Assembly: GCA_024449915.1 (NCBI GenBank)
Contig: JAMZAV010000359.1
Span: 1-64,000 of the forward strand
Origin: Sweltsa coloradensis
Taxonomy: Eukaryota > Arthropoda > Insecta > Plecoptera > Chloroperlidae
Direction of reading: 5' to 3'
DNA length: 64,000 nucleotides
How positions within the stretch are numbered: the stretch's first letter is position 1; every line of letters begins with the position of its first letter. Of this stretch, positions 23,706-35,957 are shown piece after piece. The translations under genes were made by a program, and so were the position numbers. The notes beneath the pieces were generated by a model. The model searched no databases. It was not told the origin of the DNA and saw only the letters and a list, made by a program, of their open reading frames with translations.

Positions 23706-24460
23706 TTCAATTCAATTCAAATGCGTTTTATTTCATTAGCAATTGCAAAAGCATTGCTCACTTAAAAATACATAGTTCATGTACAAGTCTTGAAACACGC
23801 TTTAACTTATTCTAAATCAACTTACGAAATACCTGATATTTTACATATTTAATTCTACATGCAAAATACAATATTACATGTTATTCATTTTACATAATTA
23901 TTATAACAATAATATTTCCTCATCGTCCTCAATTTTTAGTTGTTTATCGTCAAAATTAAATTTGTAATACTTTATTCACAAGATAATTTCTTATCATTTA
24001 ATTATTCATAGGCCCTATTTAAATACAATACAATAATTACAAAAATTTCTTCTCAGCGTTATATTTTTACCCTGTTATCTTTTACCTCAAATTTTTAATA
24101 CAATATTCACAAGAGCAGTCTTTACCATCTTGAAATTCTTTTATACTATAAAATCCATGAAAAATTAGATATTGTTTGACGTTTATTAAATTTGTGTCTA
24201 TTTATGTTGAGGTCTTTTAATTTAGTTGGTAAATTGTTAAAAAGAATAACACCAGCTTTAACTGGGTCTCTGTTTGATAGGTTGAGTCTGTGTTGGGTTT
24301 GGTGTAAATTACTGTTAAATCTTGTATTCTGGTTATGTATAAAACTGTTTCGGGTAAAATGAGATGGATTATCTTTGACAAATGTAAGAATTTCGAGAAT
24401 GTATAAGCAAGGTACGGTTAATATATTCAGCTGCACAAAAAGATTTCCACAAGATGATCT
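23706..24460 (-). pseudogene. LINE ORF2 C-terminal fragment with 3' UTR, minus strand
   Basis: The minus-strand frame 24436-24146 encodes LNILTVPCLYILEILTFVK, then HNQNTRFNSNLHQ, then GVILFNNLPTKLKDLN. This is the same C-terminal domain as in the neighbouring plus-strand fragment but with many differences, so a different subfamily or older copy. Its 3' UTR runs leftward to about 23706, where it ends AAAACGCATTTGAATTGAAT on the minus strand. The two LINE fragments lie tail to tail. Confidence 0.7.
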
Positions 24461-24635
24461 ATAACTTTTTTTTTTATTTACAATGTATTACATATTATGA
24501 CAATTTCTCATTATATTAGTATTTGTAACATTTTTTTTTTATTTAGCTAAAGGACACATACACTAAAAATTGTGTTGTTGTTACATAAAATGTACAATTT
24601 GTCCTAATAAAAAATTGAAATTGAAAAAAAAAACA
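24461..24635 (+). mobile_element. LINE 3'-end fragment, plus strand
   Basis: AT-rich sequence ending ACAATTTGTCCTAATAAAAA, ATTGAAATTG and an A-run at 24624-24633. This resembles the 3' terminus of a polyadenylated non-LTR element. No coding part is present and the boundary on the left is uncertain. Confidence 0.5.
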
Positions 24636-25094
24636 GCAATCTGCCTACAGGACGAGCTTGCGGCTGGCGTGACGCAGAAAAACCTGCCTTCCATATTTTC
24701 TTTGATAAATTTGTCGGTGTGTGGTGAGGGCTGGGCGCAATGTAGATTGGAAAGTGGAAACTTTGCTTCAATAGCCCCTCAGGGTGAAGTGTCGGCCCTA
24801 GCGGAGGAGGGAGAATAACAAGAGAGCGGAGACGTTCGCTCCATATAGGGGCGGAAGGTGTAGTAGGATCCTTGGTTGAAGAACCTTGGGGAACTCATTA
24901 TTTGTTACGAATTAAAATGTAGATTTAAACATTCGTTCTTAGGTGGATTCATTTGAACCAAAGTTTTGAAATAATATAATAAATATGGAGAGTCCTTCAT
25001 CAAAACTAGAAAACAATTATTTGCTCACTCAACTGTATATTATTATTTATAAATTGAAATGCTTTTTAAAAAAGTATTTATTTTTTTGTTTTTT
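24636..25094. other. Unassigned spacer
   Basis: No gene was recognised. The GC-richer block at about 24645-24880 stands out from its AT-rich flanks but has no recognised motif. Confidence 0.4.
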
Positions 25095-25165
25095 TAACCT
25101 CTGTTCTATTCAGTTATAAAATTGATTTACACAGGAGGACAACAATAATTAACGCTTTGGGCTTG
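25095..25165 (-). mobile_element. LINE 3'-end family C, fragment, minus strand
   Basis: On the minus strand it reads GTTGTCCTCCTGTGTAAATC then ATAACTGAATAGAACAGA. This matches the 3' ends at 35775-35957 (plus) and 51926-52065 (minus), which contain TCCTCCTTTGTARATCAG and AACTGAATAGGATAGAC. It is the shortest of the three copies. Confidence 0.7.
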
Positions 25166-25470
25166 TGGATGACTGAACCAATATTTTCTAGCCGCACTGT
25201 TCTACATTGTATCGCTACTTGCAACGACATACATGAATTTAATATTTTTAAATTGTTAACTGTACTGTGAAATGTGTTACCAACCCGATGTTGTCCTTAA
25301 CGCATGCAAATCAACAGGCTTCATCAACATCATTGAAACTTTGAATGGATTTATACCGGCTAAACTAATATGATAAATATATTAAACAGCTCCGATGTCA
25401 CTACGTTCCCGACATTCGCGTATTGTACTGTGTCACATGGATATGTTGAAAATTAAACCGATAATGTCGG

Positions 25471-25678
25471 GATGTCCCGAGTTCGAATCCCGTCGAGACC
25501 GGAAATTCTGACTGAAGTGTTCCAAGGTTTTTCTCAGTCGTTAATACGAATGCAAGAGATTGAGTCCTCTTAACCAGCCCTCGGACAACCCTTCACAATA
25601 ATTGTTCTATCCGCAACATACCTAGTTAGACACCTGAAGAGGGGCATGTATTGCAACCAGGGCAGGCTTCCCACGAGA
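25471..25678 (+). mobile_element. SINE-A copy, plus strand, 5' truncated
   Basis: It begins at the B-box region (GTTCGAATCCCGTCGAGACC) and continues through GACTGAAGTGTTCCAAGGTT, GAGATTGAGTCCTCTTAACC, CTATCCGCAACATACCTAGT and ACACCTGAAGAGGGGCATGT to about 25678. It is a good reference for the body and 3' part of the family. The A-box half is missing. Confidence 0.85.
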
Positions 25679-27851
25679 GATTGTTTTATTTACGTACAAA
25701 CCCGTCACGAACCCTGGATCTTCTGCTTTGGAAGCAGACCATGTTTATTATAACTATAACGCGGGGTTTATGCGGTATGCGGTACATGAAATATCATAAC
25801 AAGGCGACATCTATTGGTTTCCCCAAATGTTAGCACTGCATACCAACTGGCAACACTCCAATGCTTTTTTGGAAGTATTCTTTGCTCTCTTTTTGAGTTT
25901 TCCGCAACACTCTGCGATTAAAAGTTGTGGTTGACAAAAAATGTTTCGTTTGACGAACCAGCAATTTAAACATAAACACTCGAATCATTTTTTTCTGTGG
26001 AAAAAACTGAGAAAGATAGTTTTGGGAATTGTCTTACATTAAATTTTATACAAAAGGCGAAAGGTGAGCATTGAAATTTAAACATGAGGTTAAATGAATA
26101 TAATTATGTACTAATTATGTTATTAGTCTACTTAATCATAGTGTCGCTCGTACGCCCATTATTGATCATTGTCATTATTCACTTCGCAACACCAAATGCG
26201 GCTCATCCCTTCAACCTAATTAATTGATTACTCCTTTATTTAAAAATGAAAAAAGATCTTTTAAATATGCGTTTTTTTCGCGGGTACAAACTTTTTCCCA
26301 CATCGACGGAAAGAATGGTGGAAACACGTAATTTTCTTCTTGTTTAACAACCTACTTCGTATGGAATCACGAGGAGCTATACTTATCTACTAAAGTGCGG
26401 AACCTTTACAGCTGTACATCAAATAAATTATTTATTTAAGTTTTTACTCCGCCAATATATACTCCAATCTGTAATGGTGTTTGCTCTGGTGTGCTGGTGT
26501 ACAGTCGTATCCATCACGTCGCACTTACAGTCAGCTGGCTATGCTCCTGTCTTGACCACACACCTACCGAGTGCACCCTGCTAACACTTCCGTACATAGA
26601 AGTAGGTCAAGCCTCACATCCCACCTGCCTTCGATACAACCCCCTCATTAACTCCAGGGCACGTTCACCAGCATTCATACATTTTTAATACACAATCCAT
26701 AACTTTTTACCAATCCTAACAAACAACTCGATAATTAGTAATTCTCTTTGAAGCACATGATGTGTATCTAGTTATCACAATATGTAATTACAAGTTTTAT
26801 CTCACTTTAGAAATGTATTATTAATGTGGTAAAATAACAGGTGTGACTGTCAAGCATGTTGGTTATTTCGATAGTTTATTTTTTTGCTTTTGTTCATAAA
26901 ATAGGGCAAACATTTCAGAACGGAAGTGTGATTTTCAACACAACAACCCACATAATAAACTCACTGATGCTGTTATCGTATTTCTGTCTCGAGCAATGAA
27001 CGAAATGCTACGTAAATGCTAGTCTTTCAGTTCGAGTTGAGCACATTTCCTCCTAAGCCGGTCTCATAAGCTTACAGCGTCAACAGCTCGGCTTCCTCAA
27101 TATGTTGTGTGCCAGTTCTCGTTGCTTGTGAGGCTCCGAGCTTCTACCGGCTTATAACTCGAACTAAATTATCGGCCGACTGGATGTGATGGTCTAGCGT
27201 GTAACTAGTGGGCAGACCTATGTTATTATTAATTTATTTAACAAATATAGCTATTTTAATGCAAATAACTTTTTTTAAATATAAAATTTAAATAATTTAC
27301 ATAATACCAAACTAACAAATTACTGCCAAAATGTTTAAAGAGTTGATCCAGTGAGTGACCGAACTGATTTCTAGTAGGAGACTTGAAATAAAGCGGTGAT
27401 CAACCATTGATTTTGTTCCCGACATCATCGGTGAGTAATAATTGACAATTGGCGCTTGTTGAGTATTTGAAAAAAAGAACAACTAGATGGCCACGATCCA
27501 TTTATAAACAGGCGTTTTAATTTAACTAAAAAACACCAACTCGTATAGTTCATTTTAAGTATAATAATGACAGGATTAATGTAGATATGTTAGGCATAAG
27601 ATTACAATTTGAAAAGCGTTTCCAAACCCAACCTTTATAATTATGTCGTTGTGGTAACACGCCTGTGAGAGCATACAGACGTAGAAGAATATTCTACTTT
27701 ATATTTATATTATGTGTTTGTTCATATCAGTAAAGAAAATGTTTTGAATTCCGCGTAAATTCTAACATTTGCCACATTTGAGAAATAGTGTTCAATTTAG
27801 ATATCGTGTGGTAATTTAAAACACCAGAACATCGCGCAAAGAATTCCTTAC
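25679..27851. other. Unassigned AT-rich spacer
   Basis: No gene or mobile element was recognised. Near 27056-27170 the words AGCCGGT and ACCGGCT lie in inverted orientation about 90 bp apart, with only weak pairing between them. Confidence 0.4.
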
Positions 27852-27911
27852 CCGATGAACGAGGTCTTCTTGTATTGGAATGTCGGACTTGAGTGTTATT
27901 TGGACTCCTAC
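27852..27911 (-). other. Candidate 60-nt exon, unverified
   Basis: On the minus strand a pyrimidine-rich TTTCTACTTATGTTTCCAG is followed by 60 nt and then CGG|GTAAGG, so an acceptor-like and a donor-like site bracket an open segment. In the open frame it would encode a basic stretch, RSPNNTQVRHSNTRRPRSS, and both boundaries fall in the same codon phase. No protein family was recognised. Splice-like words occur by chance in AT-rich DNA, so this is only a candidate. Confidence 0.15.
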
Positions 27912-29933
27912 CTGGAAACATAAGTAGAAACATGATCAGCGTTTGTTACATCGAGGAACTTTATTGAAGTTCTCTGAATAAACATCGAACAAATCCTCCC
28001 TGTGAACAGGACTGTGTATGCAGCGTCTCATCTGTGTTATTACTTCGAATCCCCGAGGAGAGAAATGCAGCGTGAAGGTTTTTATCAGAGAGTCAGAGCG
28101 TAGGGAAGAGAATTTGTAAATGTATTGAATTTAAATTGAAATGTAAACATTTTTGATAAGCACAAAGCTCTAGAGCGACTATCATCCATAACAAAATAGT
28201 GTGTTGTGCTAAAGATGCTGCACCAGCAAAGAGTCTGTTTTTGAAAATACTTCATCCATAGAGTTCCAAACACATAATTAGTCCGACGACGATACAAAGT
28301 TTATGTGTGCAATTTAACAAACTTGAAGTAACAAACAAACATACAACACACATGTAAACATAACATGGCAGAATAAAAATGCATCTAAATAGTCCAATTT
28401 CATAAATATATATTATTGGCTATACCTATACTAACACAATATTTTATATTTTATTCAACTTTCAACGAAAATCTTCTAGTTTCTGAATTGTATCCATAAA
28501 CATTTGACCTCGAAAAGCTTTTAAACCGAAAGAGGCGTCTCGCCATCTTACTTCTAGAGTAAATAGAAATAAATATAACAGTTAGGGCACTCGTTGGGTT
28601 TATTGCGTTCACGATAAACCATTTACAACGCTGGTAATCTGACAACGCTGTATTCTGACTCTGCTACGGCCAAACAGTGTCTTGCGCCGGGAGGGGTTTT
28701 ATTATTATGTCGGAGGTAGTTCCTGCAGAAAGCAACTAGTAAAAGTAAAACATTTTGCATAATGCAGATGAAATACCTGACGTGTCACCTCACGTTTTAT
28801 TGAAAATAGGGCAAAATGTAATTTTAATTAATATTCTACCTATCTGTGCGCACCATGTCAGGTTCTGTCGTTGTTACATTCTATTTCTAGCTACCAGAAA
28901 TAGAATAAATTACCTTGTATTTTATGTAAAGTTAAACGAATAACAACCCTGAGGGTTACCTTGGACAAAAAAAGCCGCCACAATAAACACTCACTCAATT
29001 AATCTTTGTTTTGCGGTAAATTAATAAGGATTCAACTATAATTACATTGTTTTCGTGGAAAATTCGGATTGTTACATTTTGTATTAAGTTTTGAACGAAA
29101 TAACTGTTTACTGCTGTCTGTTTTGAGATCGAAAGCGATGACAGCGGAAGAGAGATAGGAGAGTGCATTGCTCGACAGTGAAGGAAAAACTATTTAGTAG
29201 ACAGAACGAAGAGCATGAGAGCATTGAACAAACACATTCTTACTGTAACGGTTTCAATAACCTGGCACCTCCACCAACTAAACTTGGGGCGACCTTCAAC
29301 TAGAACTGCACATTTCTAGGCCAACTCCATTTCTTAACACTTTTTCCCCATGCGCCCTTTGGCAGGTTTCCTAAGAATAAATCTATGCAACCTTAAAACC
29401 AACTTTATAACACGTTTATAGATACAGTTCTCGACTAGTGTGATTATAGTTGGACCAATACTTCGTGAAGTAATCTCGTGACAATGTCGACCCTGTACTA
29501 TATTCTCAGGTGTACCGGGTGATGACCACACATCCCCCCAAGACCCATGGGACGTCTCTTTTCTCACAGATGAGTTAACAGAAGTCTACCTTCTTAGGTC
29601 ATGATTCTTCCAACTTGTCACTAGATCTCACTTAGTCTTCCACCAGTCCTCGCGTCGTTGAATTATCTCACAGTTCCCACTGCAGGAAATCAATAACTTG
29701 ACGTGTATTTAGGTTTGTGTACAATATAAGGTAATCTATGTTGTCACTGGAATTTTTCACACCCTTCTCTTATGACATGAGAGTTCGAGAAATGTCCACA
29801 CTCTTACAAATTTTTATTCTTAATCTTTATTATTTGTATTAACAAGAGATCATATCTATAAAATAAAATAAGTTTTGTGTACAAAGTACAACAGTGTCAA
29901 ACACCATTAACATCAACATTTAATTGGATGAGC
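27912..29933. other. Unassigned AT-rich spacer
   Basis: No gene was recognised. The dispersed motif occurs as AACCTGGCACCTCCACCA at 29259-29276. The minus-strand frame at 29334-29567 has no recognised family. Confidence 0.4.
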
Positions 29934-30704
29934 GTAGCGAGCGTAGCGAGCGAAGCGAAGATTCTATTTCACTACACTGGAGAAAAAAATCCGGAATGTT
30001 TTTTTTTCTTTTTTTTTTTCTTTCTGTATTTTTGTGTGTCTGTTAACACGATTTCCGGCTAAACCGATACTCCAATTGCGATGAAATTTTATGGAGGCCT
30101 TCGAAATCTTTGAACGAAGAACTGCCACGTTTTGAGCGCAATCGAAAAATTATTTCTCATGAAAATCGCAATTTTACGATTTTTTTCGATTTTTAAAAAA
30201 TTTCTTCAGCTTATAACACCTACATGCTTTGTCCGATTTTAATGATTTTTTGACAGAACCTTAATTTTATGAATTTAGGTATTCGTGTGAAAATTGAGCG
30301 CAATCAAAAAACTATTTCTCATGAAAATCGAAATTTTACGTTTTTTTTCTTTTTTAAAACAATTCTTTGACTTATAACACCTACATGCTTTATCCTATTG
30401 TAATAATTTTTTCACAGAACCTTAATTTTATAAATTCATATATTTGTGTAAAATTTGTGAGCAATCAAAAAATTATTTCTTATGAAAATTTCAATATTAC
30501 GATTTTTTCCTTTTTTTAAATTACAATTAATTAAAAAAAAAAAATTAAGTTAATTTTTCATTTAATTTAATTTAATTTTTTAAAAAATCTTCAACTTAGT
30601 ATTGATTTTTTCACAGAACAACAGAAAATCCGCATAACACATGGCAGCTCAATGCACCAATTACGCTCATCCAACAACGCGGCGGGACTTAAGCGTTTTC
30701 CTAG
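29934..30704 (+). mobile_element. Rolling-circle-like nonautonomous element, subfamily B, copy 1
   Basis: It starts TTGGATGAGCGTA and, before the terminal hairpin, carries the exact inverse TACGCTCATCCAA, a 13-bp inner inverted repeat. It ends AACGCGGCGGGACTTAAGCG then TTTTCCTAG and host T. The left end carries three 9-bp units GAGCGTAGC/GAGCGAAGC. The body differs from subfamily A: it has three tandem blocks of roughly 130 bp (from about 30160, 30300 and 30460), each with CTTATAACACCTACATGCTT or a variant and CAGAACCTTAATTTTAT. There is no coding capacity. Confidence 0.78.
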
Positions 30705-30971
30705 TACAATATAATATATAATCCAGAGATTTAATAAACTCAACCGATGTAGGATAACCCACGGAGCGTTCCCCAACAAACCGAATCTCGAGACCATACG
30801 TTTACACCCTTACCTAGAATGTTGTGATGCTGAATCAAATGTATACAGGTGATATTGAGTGCTTTATTTTTAGAAATTATTATTCCTTTTAATAATCAAA
30901 TTACCTAATTAATTTATAACAAACAGATAGGCCTACTAATGGTGGAATGTTTAAAAATGGCTGCGTCGTCG
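30705..30971. other. Unassigned spacer
   Basis: A short AT-rich gap between the rolling-circle-like element and the 210-bp satellite. Nothing was recognised. Confidence 0.45.
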
Positions 30972-32861
30972 ATGCACCAGCCTCGTCTACTGAGGACATA
31001 CAGGATCCCTAATGGCTTCGTAACATAGACGTACATCAGGCAACGCCGCGATGTTATTTCGTATCACATTCCCGGCTCTGTTCGGTCTCTTTGGAACACC
31101 ACAGCTTACTCCAAGCTACTCCAAGCCGATTGTCTAGTGTAGTGTACACCAAGCTCTGTTTACTCACACGCAGAACACTCCATGCACCAGCCTCATCTAC
31201 TGAGGACATACAGGGTCCCTAATGGCTTCGTAACATAGACGTACATCAGGCAACGCCGCGATGTTATTTCGTATCACATTCCCGGCTCTGTTCGGTCTCT
31301 TTGGAACACCACAGCTTACTCCAAGCTACTCCAAGCCGATTGTCTAGTGTAGTGTACACCAAGCTCTGTTTACTCACACGCAGAACACTCCATGCACCAG
31401 CCTCATCTACTGAGGACATACAGGATCCCTAGTGGCTTCGTAACATAGACGTACATCAGGCAACGCCGCGATGTTATTTCGTATCACATTCCCGGCTCTG
31501 TTCGGTCTCTTTGGAACACCACAGCTTACTCCAAGCTACTCCAAGCCGATTGTCTAGTGTAGTGTACACCAAGCGCTCTGTTTACTCACACGCAGAACAC
31601 TCCATGCACCAGCCTCATCTACTGAGGACATACAGGATCCCTAGTGGCTTCGTAACATAGACGTACATCAGGCAACGCCGCGATGTTATTTCGTATCACA
31701 TTCCCGGCTCTGTTCGGTCTCTTTGGAACACCACAGCTTACTCCAAGCTACTCCAAGCCGATTGTCTAGTGTAGTGTACACCAAGCTCTGTTTACTCACA
31801 CGCAGAACACTCCATGCACTAGCTCATCTACTGAGGACTACAGGGTCCTAATGGCTTCGTAACATAGACGTACATCAGGCAACGCCGCGATGTTATTTCG
31901 TATCACATTCCCGGCTCTGTTCGGTCTCTTTGGAACACCACAGCTTACTCCAAGCTACTCCAAGCCGATTGTCTAGTGTAGTGTACACCAAGCTCTGTTT
32001 ACTCACACGCAGAACACTCCATGCACCAGCCTCATCTACTGAGGACATACAGGGTCCCTAATGGCTTCGTAACATAGACGTACATCAGGCAACGCCGCGA
32101 TGTTATTTCGTATCACATTCCCGGCTCTGTTCGGTCTCTTTGGAACACCACAGCTTACTCCAAGCTACTCCAAGCCGATTGTCTAGTGTAGTGTACACCA
32201 AGCTCTGTTTACTCACACGCAGAACACTCCATGCACCAGCCTCATCTACTGAGGACATACAGGATCCCTAATGGCTTCGTAACATAGACGTACATCAGGC
32301 AACGCCGCGATGTTATTTCGTATCACATTCCCGGCTCTGTTCGGTCTCTTTGGAACACCACAGCTTACTCCAAGCTACTCCAAGCCGATTGTCTAGTGTA
32401 GTGTACACCAAGCTCTGTTTACTCACACGCAGAACACTCCATGCACCAGCCTCATCTACTGAGGACATACAGGATCCCTAGTGGCTTCGTAACATAGACG
32501 TACATCAGGCAACGCCGCGATGTTATTTCGTATCACATTCCCGGCTCTGTTCGGTCTCTTTGGAACACCACAGCGGGCTTACTCCAAGCTACTCCAAGCC
32601 GATTGTCTAGTGTAGTGTACACCAAGCTCTGTTTACTCACACGCAGAACACTCCATGCACCAGCCTCATCTACTGAGGACATACAGGATCCCTAATGGCT
32701 TCGTAACATAGACGTACATCAGGCAACGCCGCGATGTTATTTCGTATCACATTCCCGGCTCTGTTCGGTCTCTTTGGAACACCACAGCTTACTCCAAGCT
32801 ACTCCAAGCCGCTTGTCTAGTGTAGTGTACACCAAGCGGCTGTTTACTCACACGCAGAACA
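30972..32861. repeat. 210-bp satellite array, 9 near-identical units
   Basis: ATGCAC starts at 30972, 31182, 31392, 31604, 31814, 32021, 32231, 32441 and 32654 (207-213 bp spacing). Units differ by only a few bases, mainly at ACAGGATCCCTAATGG versus GGGTCCC or CTAGTGG. Small inserts lie near 31574 (GC), 32573 (GGG) and 32836 (GG), and unit 5 has several 1-2 nt deletions. The array is more GC-rich than its flanks and begins and ends sharply. High identity points to recent amplification. Frames through the array are not genes. Confidence 0.97.
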
Positions 32862-35223
32862 TACAGAACAAGAAAGTTTTCATTGTGGGAAGTTTAACAT
32901 CGATTATCGTTCCGTCGTTTTATAGGACAAAAATAAACTTTAAAAGTGTTATCGGGCCATTGTAAAAGTTTTACGTTGAAAATGCCAATCCAAGCTAGGA
33001 AAGCTTATCCTTCTTTAGAAAATAAACTAGGTATAATGGTTAACTTTATGGTCGATGGAAAGACCAAAAACAATTACCTAAGAACGGAGAAAAGGTTTAT
33101 TAAATGTGGATTATAATTAATAACATTTATTATTTTACTGACAATAATCAGACGACAAGCACATGAATATCGAAGGATATAGACAACAGAGCATGCTCCA
33201 TATTTTTCAATATATTTACAAGTTATGTTAATGTTTAATTTAAAATAAAAAATGCGTAGGGCTTATAAAATAAACTTGCCTCTAGACTAAAAAGAAACAT
33301 GGACAAGCATTTCAGTCAGGATAACCGATGGTTAGTATCGAATAAGTTCACTCCTGAATCAAAGTCTCGTGTTGGAACTTGCTATACGTCCTTGATTCAT
33401 GTTAGTGTTTATTTTTTAATTATACCCTTAATGTATTTTAATGTGTATGTAAATGTATATTTTTAGTGTGGATGTTTTTATTATCGCCATGTGTTCATGT
33501 CTCTCTAATGTCGTTCCTTGACTGTTTAAACCCATTGTAAAGTTAAAACAGTTTTGCGTAGATATTAACGACATATTAAACAAAAAGTGCACAGTTTGCT
33601 TCTATAATCGACCAGCCTGGCGTCTTGAAAATAGACGATCAATCATTCTTATACCATAATTCACAAACGTCATCTTACCAACAATAAATATCATAATCCA
33701 GCCATAAATCATACGACTTGAATACAAGACAAACGAGTCTCCAAAATGTACGACACAAAAATAAAACAAAACCAAGTCATCTAGGATTTTGTTTTTAAAT
33801 TTGTGTTTAGCTTACTTTTAAGCGAAGAAACATGTTTTCTCATGTCAGAAGAGCTGTTACTCCAATTAATTAATTTACCGCCTAATCCATAGCATAATAT
33901 ACTAATGTTTACTGACCATTTAAAAATATCTTAAAGCCGTGATTGTATGTAGGCTATTTTTAATTTGTATTGGCTCATTTAACCTGTTTTTATGTTTCAC
34001 ATAAACACACTAGTAAACCATCAAACTACAATAACTCGTTACACAAAATTATGTGTTGAAACAATCATACTCTTGGTTATCAGAATGACTGAACCAAGTA
34101 CCGAATTCACAACAATAAAACATGTCGTCGTGAAAGAAATATAGGGAAATACTTGAATAGATGTATGTTTATTTTTGTACCAGAATCAGCGCAACTATGT
34201 AATTTATTATGGGAGATTTTTGCTGATGGAACTTCTCTAAAAAATATTTTTTTATTTGGTAATAGTTTCAATTTATTTTCGTTTAGTCGGTAAATTCATA
34301 ACCAATTCGTACGTTTCATTGTTTTCTCGCGGGTAAACCCTGATAACAATCTGAACTAGAGTTTTTGTTTTATTATTTAAATCTGTAAGCTTTATGAGTT
34401 TGAGATTATACTGCATTGTAAGCTTAAAACGAACAAGAGCTCTATTTCTCAGATGAAATGCAATGCATGTTGTTTCTGCAGTTTGTGTAATAGATTTACC
34501 CAACATGGGTGATCTGTCTCGGGGGTGGTGCTTTATACACCACGTATTCTGTTGTTGTTTGATTTGTTAAATATCTGCAAACAGACTAGAGGCCAAGGTC
34601 GAGGAGTTGCCACACACGTCATGTGTTTCCATGTTTGAAAATGAAGCATTGCAAACGTAATATGTTCATAAACAAATCGTTACTCAACAATGGTTTAGAT
34701 TTGTTACCTTAACGACTCGATAAAAGAGTAATAATAATTACTGTTTAATATTTATCATGTGCGTTTCTTTTTTGGCAACATTCCCTTTAATAATTATCTG
34801 CATTGCAGTTTTTGTCAAAATATATTATAATATTCGAAATGATTTTCTTTTTTTTCTAATTGATTTTTCTAGTCTTTTTTATTATTTCTATCGCAAGACT
34901 ATAAATAACATCCTCGATTGCAGAGCTTTGATAACACATCGGTTACAGCTAGAAGCCAATAGAAAAACCACGAATGAGCCCTTGACTTCTATGTACTGGT
35001 GGGTCCGAGAAGGAAGTTCGACGATTTTGTGTCGTCGTAACCTTTAAGGCTATTCTATAGCACTCTAACAGAAATTTTGAAAGTGTAAGGGAAAAAGATG
35101 AAAGTTGCTTGAATGAAAGAGGAACTTGAGGAAAAAGGGGGAAAATGTACGTTTGGCCATAATATGCAAATTTTGGCTCAATAAGAAAAGAAAAGTTCTA
35201 GGTGCAATACTTAATTTTGAGTT
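32862..35223. other. Unassigned AT-rich spacer
   Basis: No gene was recognised. The frame at 34757-35047 is AT-driven (Phe/Ile/Tyr-rich) and has no family signature. Nothing repetitive was recognised. Confidence 0.45.
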
Positions 35224-35774
35224 ATGATTTTTTTATTGTATAAACACACCTTTGTCTCCGCTATGAGTATAAGGGAAAAACGTTCTGAAATAATGTTCGA
35301 TGTGCGATTTTTGTCACATGGTAAAAATAAGAGTTTGAATAAAAGTAAATTTGAATTTTACAAGTTGAATAGTAAAAAAGTGTTCCCAGGTCCTTCACAA
35401 CAAGAGGATAGACTTGATTTCGCTATTTATAAACAGCAGTGTTTGAAATTGGTTTCTGTTTTGCACCACTCCACTCCATACTGCAGAGAAACGGTGCAGT
35501 CTACACTGAAACAAGGAAACGCGAATGTGCTGCAGTCATTACACCATGTTGCCATGAGGCACTCCGGGGTTGTTCTAATCCTCGGTGTAACTACACCGCC
35601 CGTCACCTGCGAGCTAAGCCGGTGCTACTGTTTGCGCTATATTTTTTCTTTCTTTTTTAATGATTTTTGCTTTCTTTCTTTCTTTTTTCTTTCTTTTTTC
35701 ACCACTTTTATATTTGATTCATTAACTAATTGCATTTAATATCATTTTTATTTGTTACCAAAATTGTTGTGTTA
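35224..35774 (+). other. Open frame of unknown nature next to a LINE tail
   Basis: A 171-codon plus-strand frame (35224-35739) is the second-longest open frame outside the satellites. Its middle (about 35440-35640) is less AT-rich than the flanks. Its end runs into a CT-rich stretch and then the family C LINE 3' end. No protein motif was recognised. It may be decayed sequence of the same element rather than a host gene. Confidence 0.25.
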
Positions 35775-35957
35775 TAATGCATTATTGTTGTAATATTACT
35801 ATTTCAAATATTTACTTACATGTAGCTCATTGTTGTATCTGTATCTATGTATGTAATTAGATTTATTTAGTTGTCCTCCTTTGTAGATCAGTTTTTATAA
35901 CTGAATAGGATAGACGTTAAATAAATAATAAATATAAATAAATAAATACATTGTGAG
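35775..35957 (+). mobile_element. LINE 3'-end family C, longest copy, plus strand
   Basis: It contains TTGTTGTAATATTACTATTT, CTCATTGTTGTATCTGTATC, GTTGTCCTCCTTTGTAGATC and TATAACTGAATAGGATAGAC, then an AAATAAATAATAAATA-type tail. All blocks recur in the same order on the minus strand at 51926-52065. A non-LTR element 3' end with a simple-repeat tail is the best reading. The coding part was not identified. Confidence 0.72.

Noticed and set aside
30972..32861. CRISPR-like or rDNA-spacer-like array
   Set aside because: Units abut without unique spacers and no rRNA sequence is nearby. It is a plain satellite.
34757..35047. 96-codon hydrophobic frame as a membrane protein
   Set aside because: The Phe/Ile/Tyr bias follows from the local T-rich sequence, and no topology signal or family was recognised.
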